Source: Phycisphaerales bacterium (GTDB taxonomy: Bacteria; Pseudomonadota; Gammaproteobacteria; Competibacterales; Competibacteraceae). From it: a stretch of DNA of 19,811 nt. The notes beneath the pieces are model-generated. The model was not told the origin of the DNA. It ran no database searches and worked only from the letters and a program-made list of their open reading frames with translations. Both the position numbers and the translations under genes were made by a program. How positions within the stretch are numbered: the first letter of the stretch is position 1; each line of letters begins with the position of its first letter. The stretch spans positions 1 through 19,811 of the forward strand of contig JACSSB010000275.1 in NCBI GenBank assembly GCA_014879435.1. Reading direction: 5' to 3'. Shown piece by piece: positions 14,438-19,811 of this stretch.

Positions 14438-15457
14438 ATGGTCGTCATGCACTCCACCAATTTTTACCCAGCATGGTGGCTTCCCGGTCCACATGCCCAG
14501 ACGCTATGGTCGGTCTTGTGTCGGCGTCGGCCTCGCCTGCACTTGCAACGCCAGCAACTGGAATTGCCGGACGGTGATTTTCTGGATTTGGACTGGCTCC
14601 CTGGCGGGCAGGGTCCAATTGTGCTGATCCTGCATGGTTTGGAAGGTTCCAGTGCCTCGCATTATGCACGCGGACTGCTGGCGGCCATTGCCCAGCGCGG
14701 TTGGCGCGCACTGGTGATGCATTTTCGCGGTTGCGGCGGCCAACCCAATCGGCTGGCGCGTGGCTATTGCGCCGCCGACACCGCCGATGTCGCGCAACTC
14801 GTCAACTGGCTACGACAAAGAGAACCGGACACAGCTCTGGCTGCTGTCGGCTACTCGTTGGGTGGCAACGTACTGCTCAAATGGCTGGGGGAAAGCAAAA
14901 CCGACAATCCCTTGCGAGCGGCAGTGGCGATATCGGTCCCGTTCCTGCTAGAAACGACAGCCCGGCGTCTGAATCAAGGCTTCTCGCGACTTTATCAGGC
15001 GTATCTGTTGCACGCGCTGAAAAGAAGCTATCGGAATAAATTCCAGAATCGCCCAAATCCTCCTGTACCTCTGGATGAATTAACGACACTACGGGATTTC
15101 CTGGGCTTCGATGACCGAATTACTGCGCCCCTGCATGGCTTTGCCAACGTCCACGATTATTATGCGCAAGCCAGTTGCCGGCCTTATTTGCAGCATATCC
15201 ACGTCCCGACCCTCATCCTCCATGCCCTGGATGATCCCTTCATGCTGCCAGCGGTAGTTCCAGACGCCAGTGAACTGGCGCCCTGCGTGCGTATAGAACT
15301 CTACCCGCACGGTGGTCATGTTGGCTTTGTTGCCGGACGCTGGCCGTGGCGAGCCGAGTATTGGTTGGAACGAAGAATTCCTGAGTTCCTAGCAACCCGA
15401 TGGTGTGAGTCTGGTGCCCTCCCTATAAATACAGCAGCGCTCAATTCGCCGCCATAA
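14438..15457 (+). CDS. YheT-type alpha/beta-fold hydrolase
   Basis: This is a cytoplasmic alpha/beta hydrolase of the YheT/UPF0017 family, whose physiological substrate is unknown; esters are likely. From the ATG at 14438 it has 339 residues (340 in E. coli YheT). Matching landmarks are YPAWWLPGPHAQTLW, RQQLELPDGDFLDLDW, LHGLEGSSASHYARGL, RGWRALVMHFRGCGGQPNRL, the nucleophile elbow GYSLGGN (Ser), the acid in HALDDPFMLP (Asp) and the histidine in PHGGHVGFVAG. VPFLLETTARRLNQGFSRLY is equivalent to APFMLEACS...GFSRVY. Possible starts are TTG 14420, ATG 14438 and ATG 14447, and no Shine-Dalgarno distinguishes them. The last 17 bases overlap the convergent acyl carrier protein gene. The family assignment is strong and the precise start is not. 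Confidence 0.92.
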   Translation: MVVMHSTNFYPAWWLPGPHAQTLWSVLCRRRPRLHLQRQQLELPDGDFLDLDWLPGGQGPIVLILHGLEGSSASHYARGLLAAIAQRGWRALVMHFRGCGGQPNRLARGYCAADTADVAQLVNWLRQREPDTALAAVGYSLGGNVLLKWLGESKTDNPLRAAVAISVPFLLETTARRLNQGFSRLYQAYLLHALKRSYRNKFQNRPNPPVPLDELTTLRDFLGFDDRITAPLHGFANVHDYYAQASCRPYLQHIHVPTLILHALDDPFMLPAVVPDASELAPCVRIELYPHGGHVGFVAGRWPWRAEYWLERRIPEFLATRWCESGALPINTAALNSPP

Positions 15458-15695
15458 TCTTGTTGCGCACAAGTTCATAAACTTTACCCAGAGTTTCGAA
15501 AGTTTCGGCGCTGATCTCGTCGTCGGCGATCTGAATGTCGAATTGCTGCTCCAAGGCATGAATCAAGGTGATTACTGCCATCGAATCGAACTCGGGGATG
15601 CTCCCCAGCAGCGGTGTATCTGGTTCCAGCTTTATCCGATCCCCCAATTGCAATATCTCATTGACCAACTGCCGCACCTCATCGAACTCGACCAT
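15441..15695 (-). CDS. Stand-alone acyl carrier protein
   Basis: This is a small carrier protein that would be modified with 4'-phosphopantetheine and carry acyl groups as thioesters in the cytoplasm. The 84-residue product MVEFDEVRQLVNEILQLGDR... is an acidic four-helix ACP fold, with the attachment serine S38 in IPEFDSMAVITL, followed by IADDEISAETFETLGKVYELV. GGGGAGGTGG at 15701-15710 points to the ATG at 15695; a frame open to 15731 lacks such a signal. This is not the fatty-acid-synthesis AcpP, which has a DSLDTVELVM motif and lies in the fab cluster. The LLGSIPEFDSMAVITLI region resembles, from memory, ACPs near exosortase/PEP-CTERM loci, but none of those genes is visible here. It lies 113 bases downstream of two TPR-methyltransferase genes on the same strand. 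Confidence 0.88.
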   Translation of the reverse strand: MVEFDEVRQLVNEILQLGDRIKLEPDTPLLGSIPEFDSMAVITLIHALEQQFDIQIADDEISAETFETLGKVYELVRNKIMAAN

Positions 15696-15808
15696 CAAGA
15701 CCACCTCCCCAGGATGGAATAAAGGCAGCACAGCTGCCGACGATCCGTCGGCGCCGCACGTGCCTAAAAGTGGTCAAGATAGCCTTGCCGTCGACAAGAA
15801 TCCAGCCA

Positions 15809-17233
15809 TCAACTCGCCAAGATGATCGACCGACGAGCCAGTATCACGTAACCCGTCATCGGTTGGTCGCATTCTTGTCGCAACGTCGCCGTCGTCATCG
15901 ACCGAATTTCCATACCCACCTGCGTCAGAGTTTGCTGTAAATACTCAGCGGTATGGCAGTAACGGCCACTTTGATTGATGCGAAACCCACTCGGTGGGGA
16001 CTCCTTCGTTGCAGCCTCTACCGTAAACGCCAGCCAACCACCCGCACGCAGAGAGGTCGCGGCAGCGGCGAAAACGGCCTCCAAAGCCCCGAAATACACC
16101 AGCGTATCGGCTAGGACGATCAAATCGTAGCTTTGAGAATGCGTTTCGAGATAGGCCGTCAATTCGGCCGTGAGCAATTCATCATAACCGCCGCGTTCAC
16201 GCGCCTTGTCCAACATGCGCGGCGACAGATCCACCCCCACTAAGCGGCGAGCATAAGGACGCAGTAATGGTGCACATAAACCAGTGCCGCATCCCGCATC
16301 CAGCACATCCAGATCGGCGGCGGGCGCCCCCACGATCTCGGCGATCTGATTTGCGATGACCTCCGGTGCCTGATAGCTCAATTCCTGGCGCAAATGCCGG
16401 TCGAACCCTTCCGCGTAACGATCAAACAGATAGGTCACATAGGCGTCGGAAGCGCGTGCAGGTGTTTCCTCTTCTTGCCCAAACCACGCCGCTAGCCGAT
16501 GCTGGGCAATAGGATCATCGGGCATCAACTGCAACCAATATTGCAGTAGCCGCAGCGCCATCGGGTCTTCCCCCAACTGGAATACGGTATTACCCAGCGC
16601 CACCCGCGCATCCTCGTCCCGCCCTACCCGATGCAGCAAGCTACCCAACTGTTTGATGGCTTCCTCATGACCGGCATCGCAACGCAAGGCGGCTTCCTGA
16701 GCGGTAATCGCTTCCGCAAGCTGCTCCAATTCGGCAAGGACCAAACCGAGGCGATGATGGATTTCAGCGTTTGTAGGGTTCGATTTACTCGCTTGGCGAT
16801 AGGCTTCCAGTGCCTCCGGTAATCGCCCCAAACCGCGCAGTACCGCACCCATATTCACCCAGGCATCTATTTCATCCATCTTGCAGAGCGTCGCTTGGCG
16901 GTAAGCCGCAATGGCATCTTCATAGCGTCTCCGCACCATCAGGATATTGCCCAGATTGGTGTACGCCGCTGCATAACTAGGCACGGCGCGAATAGCCCGC
17001 CGGATCAGCTGCTCCGCCTGGACCGACTGACCGCGCTGCTGCATGAGGATTCCCAGGAAATTCAGCGCCTCGGGATGCTCCGGTTGAACGTCGAGCACCC
17101 GCTGGTAAAACACCTGCGCCTGTACCAGATCACCTGTGCGATGACGCATCAATGCCTGATCAAACCATCCCGCCACTACAGTGGACCGAGGATCATTCAC
17201 TGGTATCGCAATTTTCTCACCATGGCTATGCAC
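15809..17233 (-). CDS. TPR-repeat SAM-dependent methyltransferase (paralogue 2)
   Basis: The protein has 474 residues in two parts. The N-terminal half (about 22-250) contains repeated TPR helices such as AEQLIRRAIRAVPSYAAAYT NLGNILMVRRRYEDAIAAYRQA. The C-terminal half is a Rossmann-fold class I methyltransferase with motif I VLDAGCGTG (310-318), LVGVDLSPRM (D335 at the end of strand 2) and YDLIVLADTLVYFGALEAVF. It fits the 'predicted methyltransferase with TPR repeat' group (COG4976-like), whose substrate is unknown. The joining segment SDAYVTYLFDRYAEGFDRHL is shared with the neighbouring paralogue. The start is a GTG backed by GAGGAGG five bases before it, and that signal overlaps the stop of the upstream gene, so the two are coupled. 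Predicted cytoplasmic; no signal peptide. Confidence 0.88.
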   Translation of the reverse strand: MHSHGEKIAIPVNDPRSTVVAGWFDQALMRHRTGDLVQAQVFYQRVLDVQPEHPEALNFLGILMQQRGQSVQAEQLIRRAIRAVPSYAAAYTNLGNILMVRRRYEDAIAAYRQATLCKMDEIDAWVNMGAVLRGLGRLPEALEAYRQASKSNPTNAEIHHRLGLVLAELEQLAEAITAQEAALRCDAGHEEAIKQLGSLLHRVGRDEDARVALGNTVFQLGEDPMALRLLQYWLQLMPDDPIAQHRLAAWFGQEEETPARASDAYVTYLFDRYAEGFDRHLRQELSYQAPEVIANQIAEIVGAPAADLDVLDAGCGTGLCAPLLRPYARRLVGVDLSPRMLDKARERGGYDELLTAELTAYLETHSQSYDLIVLADTLVYFGALEAVFAAAATSLRAGGWLAFTVEAATKESPPSGFRINQSGRYCHTAEYLQQTLTQVGMEIRSMTTATLRQECDQPMTGYVILARRSIILAS

Positions 17234-17238
17234 GGGTA

Positions 17239-17245
17239 CCTCCTC
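17239..17245 (-). promoter_or_regulatory. Shine-Dalgarno overlapping a stop codon, fixing a GTG start
   Basis: GAGGAGG lies five bases before the GTG at 17231-17233 and shares bases with the TGA stop (17244-17246) of the preceding gene. This arrangement supports coupled translation of the two methyltransferase genes. Confidence 0.7.
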
Positions 17246-18629
17246 AAGCTTGCTTTGCTGGCACCGTGACCGATGCCATTCCCGGTCGCTGTGCCAGCAC
17301 TAGGTATCCAACGACCGGCTGGCCGCCCTCTAGACGCAGATCTACGGTTTTCAAGGTCTTGATCGCCAAAGCAGCTCGATCCAATTCTTGTCGTAGATAG
17401 GCTTCGGTATGCTGGTAGCGGCCACTACGATCAAGCCGAAATGCCTCCCTTGCTTCGCCCTCGCTGCGCTCTACGGTAAACGCTAACCAGCCCGTCGGTC
17501 GCAGGGCCGCTGTCGCTGCCGCCAATACCGGTTGCAAGTCACCGAAATAAATCAGGGTATCCGCCGATACGATGAGGTCATAAGCGGCAGGTCGATCTAT
17601 AAGGAATGCGGTCAGTTCGGCTACTACAAGTTCATCGTAACTACCGCGTGTCCGTGCGTGCGCCACCATGCGTGGCGAGAGATCGACACCACACAAATGG
17701 TGGGCGTAAGGACGCAACAACGGTCCGCATAGCCCGGTGCCACATCCAGCATCCAATACCTTCAGTGACCGGCTTGGCGCACCCAGCATCATGGCGATTT
17801 CCTGCACGATCCATTCCGGTGCTCGATAATTCAAGCGGTGCAGATGCGCGTCAAAACCATCGGCCATACCGTCGAATACCTCTTGCACGTAGGCATCTTC
17901 GGCCCGCGTCGGCGCATCTTGTCCAGAATGCGCCGCCAGCATGTGCCGAGCGACCGGTTGATCTGGAGCCTGCTCCAACCAGCGCTGGAACAGATCGATG
18001 GCTTCTTCTTTGCGATCCAGTCGGTACAACAGCATGCCCAGGCTTCTATAAGCGGAAGCATAACTAGGCCGCAGGTGGATCGCTTCGTAGTGCGCAACAA
18101 CAGCTTCTTCATAGCGTTCCAAGGCAACCAACGCCTTGCCTAGATTGAGTTGAACTTCAGCCAGTTTCGGATTCAGGGCCAATGCCTGCTGGCACACCGC
18201 GACTGCGGCTTGGAATTGACCGGAACGCCGTAGCATGATGCCCAAATTGCAGTGGGCACTGAGATTGCTGGGGGCCAATTCGATGGTTCGGTGATAAGCC
18301 GTCGCCGCCTCGTCGAAACGCGCCATAGCGGCTAGTACATTGCCCAGATTGTTGTAAGCGTCCGCATAGTGCGGGTTCAGAGCGAGTGCCTGACTGATCA
18401 ATTTGACGGCGCCCTCGTTATCGTGCCGCTGCGCGGCGAGTACGCCTAGAAAATGCAGAGCATCGACCTGTTGAGGATTTTGGCGGAGGATCTGACGATA
18501 AAGTGCTTCTGCCGCGCCGAGCTGACCCTGCTGATGCAGGGCAATCGCCTGCTCGATCTGTTGTTTCGCACCGGCGACTGTATGCACTTCCGCCGCGCTG
18601 GCCAGTGCCCTACGTTGTTTGCGGTTCAT
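17244..18629 (-). CDS. TPR-repeat SAM-dependent methyltransferase (paralogue 1)
   Basis: The 461-residue product has about five to six TPR units (about residues 22-222, for example HYADAYNNLGNVLAAMARFDEA and KLAEVQLNLGKALVALERYE) and a class I methyltransferase domain from about 245. Motif I is VLDAGCGTG (291-299), followed by LCGVDLSPRM (D316) and YDLIVSADTLIYFGDLQPVL. Near-identical blocks in the next gene (AGCGTGLC-PLLRPYA, VDLSPRM, GWLAFTVE) show a tandem duplication. The basic N-terminus MNRKQRRALASA is common in small proteobacterial proteins and supports the ATG at 18629; a TTG five codons upstream is in frame. The start overlaps the end of the preceding gene by 20 bases, and the Shine-Dalgarno is weak, so expression is probably coupled. 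The methyl acceptor is unknown. Confidence 0.88.
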   Translation of the reverse strand: MNRKQRRALASAAEVHTVAGAKQQIEQAIALHQQGQLGAAEALYRQILRQNPQQVDALHFLGVLAAQRHDNEGAVKLISQALALNPHYADAYNNLGNVLAAMARFDEAATAYHRTIELAPSNLSAHCNLGIMLRRSGQFQAAVAVCQQALALNPKLAEVQLNLGKALVALERYEEAVVAHYEAIHLRPSYASAYRSLGMLLYRLDRKEEAIDLFQRWLEQAPDQPVARHMLAAHSGQDAPTRAEDAYVQEVFDGMADGFDAHLHRLNYRAPEWIVQEIAMMLGAPSRSLKVLDAGCGTGLCGPLLRPYAHHLCGVDLSPRMVAHARTRGSYDELVVAELTAFLIDRPAAYDLIVSADTLIYFGDLQPVLAAATAALRPTGWLAFTVERSEGEAREAFRLDRSGRYQHTEAYLRQELDRAALAIKTLKTVDLRLEGGQPVVGYLVLAQRPGMASVTVPAKQA

Positions 18630-19284
18630 TCGTCGCTTTCTCAACGCCTGAGTCCGATTGCATCGGTTGGCGCCACAACCAGAAAGGCAAACTGCGTCCG
18701 GTTTTTCTCATCCAGCGCAGCAATAGCGAATCCCCAGTGAATTCGATCACCCAATAAACCCGCTCTGATTCTGCAACGCCTTCCCAACGCAATAGCAATT
18801 CTTGGCCGCGCAATTCCCAGTCACCCACAGCACTCATCACCGGTTCCATCGCTATCCATTGAAAGCGACCATCTCTATCAAGCTGCAGTTTTTCTTCATC
18901 GGAACCCCATTCGCCAACCAGATCTTCCGGTGTGGGTATTCGTAATAATGCTTCCAACGGATCGCAACAATTGGGCCACGGCACTCGTGCTACCCGAGAT
19001 GCAGGCGGCATCGGCGGACGCGCTGGAACCGGAGGAACTTGGGATGGCCGCTTCTGGGAAAATGCGCGCAAATCACGCACCAAGTAGTTTTTCTCTACCA
19101 CGAGACCGAGCCATTCTCCGTTATATTTCCATACGGAACCCTTGGCATCGCACCATCCCAGATAGCGTCCAGTTCTGTCGAATAATCGGTCATTACTGAA
19201 AAAACCGGCATAGGCACCGCTCCATTTGAATAGATAAGTGCTTTCAATTTCGCTGCCCAATAGATCAGATTTGTCCAGGCTCAC
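18610..19284 (-). CDS. Two-domain protein of unknown function with beta-flower-like N-terminus
   Basis: Not firmly recognised; 224 residues. The first 70 residues contain repeated short beta-hairpin phrases (YLFKWSGAYAGFFSNDRLFD, RTGRYLGWCDAKGSVWKYNG, EWLGLVVEKNYLVR) with a pattern I associate with the '4-fold beta flower' family. The Pro/Arg-rich linker that follows (79-104, RPSQVPPVPARPPMPPASR) is typical of that family too. The C-terminal part (about 118-205) is Trp-rich beta sequence, LVGEWGSDEEKLQLDRDGRF...GDWELRGQELLLRW...GDSLLLRWMRK, which resembles a small lipocalin-like or stress-response barrel. There is no signal peptide or membrane segment. The start is GTG with GGAG eight bases before it. 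It overlaps the first TPR-methyltransferase by 20 bases and so is probably part of the same transcript. The domain names are inferred from memory of fold patterns. Confidence 0.75.
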   Translation of the reverse strand: MSLDKSDLLGSEIESTYLFKWSGAYAGFFSNDRLFDRTGRYLGWCDAKGSVWKYNGEWLGLVVEKNYLVRDLRAFSQKRPSQVPPVPARPPMPPASRVARVPWPNCCDPLEALLRIPTPEDLVGEWGSDEEKLQLDRDGRFQWIAMEPVMSAVGDWELRGQELLLRWEGVAESERVYWVIEFTGDSLLLRWMRKTGRSLPFWLWRQPMQSDSGVEKATNEPQTT

Positions 19285-19313
19285 GTTTCAGTCTCCAGCA
19301 ACAACTTAGTGGC

Positions 19314-19325
19314 TAATAGCTATTA
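19314..19325. repeat. 12-bp perfect palindrome at the end of the caspase-like gene
   Basis: TAATAGCTATTA is perfectly self-complementary and includes the stop codon of the upstream gene (19323-19325). It lies 30 bases before the GTG of the next gene on the minus strand. It is too short to be a terminator and may be a protein-binding site or chance. Confidence 0.35.
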
Positions 19326-19793
19326 CAAAGAGCTTAGCTCATTTGACCCGTCCGGGTGCCATTTCCAAACCTCTCCTTCAAAACCGTCAATTTTTCCATA
19401 AGGTATATAGGGCCAAATGCCAGTGGTCTGGCTTTCATTTGAGGCGTATACGCAAGTTTTAGCGGTCTTGGCTATGGCGCTACAGAAGAGATTGCCATCC
19501 CTACTCCCCGCAAAGGAAACAACCTTACAAGCCACAATATAAATCTCATCCACCAAGCCTGATATATTTGAAAATAAGCTTAATTCACTCCAACCAATGC
19601 CCTTACCAAGACCTAAGTGTGCTGGTGATCCATGGCAATTAATAACTAATGCCTTCAACTTACCACCGGGAGCAGCTTTTGCTACTGTGGCTACCCATTT
19701 TAAAATATGATCTGGTTGCTCGCTCCTTGGAATTTCCCATGTATTCCACATTTTATAATGTGGTCCAGGTGCATCCTCGGAATTTAAAGCCAT
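19323..19793 (-). CDS. Small caspase/CHAT/DUF4347-like protein, 5' end probably outside the window
   Basis: From the ATG at 19793 the product is 156 residues. The segment KLKALVINCHGSPAHLGLG places a histidine (H54) at the end of a hydrophobic strand, and VDEIYIVACKVVSFAG places a cysteine (C89) after a second strand. The later FCSAIAKTAKTCVYASNES fits the '..G..F...IA..TG..V.AS' pattern. This His-then-Cys arrangement is typical of caspase-fold (clan CD) proteins and of DUF4347-type domains. H54 and C89 are therefore candidate catalytic residues, but enzyme activity is inference. The frame stays open upstream to the window edge (reading TIPQPA before the Met) and no Shine-Dalgarno precedes the ATG, so the true start may be off the edge. 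The DNA is markedly AT-richer than its neighbours (35% G+C in 19561-19620 against 57% in 18361-18420), suggesting recent acquisition. Confidence 0.65.
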   Translation of the reverse strand: MALNSEDAPGPHYKMWNTWEIPRSEQPDHILKWVATVAKAAPGGKLKALVINCHGSPAHLGLGKGIGWSELSLFSNISGLVDEIYIVACKVVSFAGSRDGNLFCSAIAKTAKTCVYASNESQTTGIWPYIPYGKIDGFEGEVWKWHPDGSNELSSL

Positions 19794-19811
19794 GGCTGGC
19801 TGGGGAATAGT

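Noticed and set aside
15736..15752. 7-bp hairpin GCCGACG-ATC-CGTCGGC between the ACP and methyltransferase genes
   Set aside because: The loop is only three bases and there is no U-tract, so I do not call a terminator. It could still be a minor mRNA structure.

Overview
The window looks like chromosomal DNA of a gammaproteobacterium. RdgC, HflD, MnmA, a RelA-type (p)ppGpp synthetase and a YheT-type hydrolase are all recognisable from their protein sequence, and the mnmA-hflD pairing is typical of that class. A phasin-like polyhydroxyalkanoate granule protein and a glycogen branching enzyme lie in the same 8 kb, which would fit a storage-polymer accumulator such as the Competibacter group of glycogen-accumulating organisms. 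The taxon is an inference from gene content, not a search result.

Layout, left to right. Positions 1-3975 (minus strand) hold a branched-chain amino acid ABC importer in the order livK, livH, livM, livG. livG runs off the left edge. A hairpin separates livK from livH, and the three downstream genes are joined by ATGA overlaps. Upstream of livK, also on the minus strand, are an unrecognised membrane-anchored Ala/Glu/Lys-rich coiled-coil protein (4112-5179) and rdgC (5270-6169). A phasin with a clear intrinsic terminator follows on the plus strand (6383-6777), then mnmA and hflD (6886-8625). relA converges on hflD and is preceded on the minus strand by a small lipoprotein monohaem cytochrome c (10982-11377).

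An intergenic stretch of about 620 bases (11378-11998) separates the cytochrome gene from the divergent glgB and may contain a decayed open frame. glgB (11999-14320) carries an unusual acidic C-terminal tail. It is followed by a large nested inverted repeat and the yheT-like hydrolase gene (14438-15457), whose end overlaps the end of a convergent acyl-carrier-protein gene.

The right-hand end (15441-19811) is entirely minus strand and is the least ordinary part. In transcription order it has a small AT-rich gene for a caspase/CHAT/DUF4347-like protein (probably cut by the window edge), a two-domain protein with a beta-flower-like N-terminus, two tandem TPR-methyltransferase paralogues and a stand-alone acyl carrier protein. 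The beta-flower gene and both methyltransferase genes are tightly coupled (20-base overlap, then a 10-base gap with a Shine-Dalgarno overlapping the previous stop). Several other genes (rdgC, mnmA, hflD, yheT) have no visible Shine-Dalgarno before their starts.
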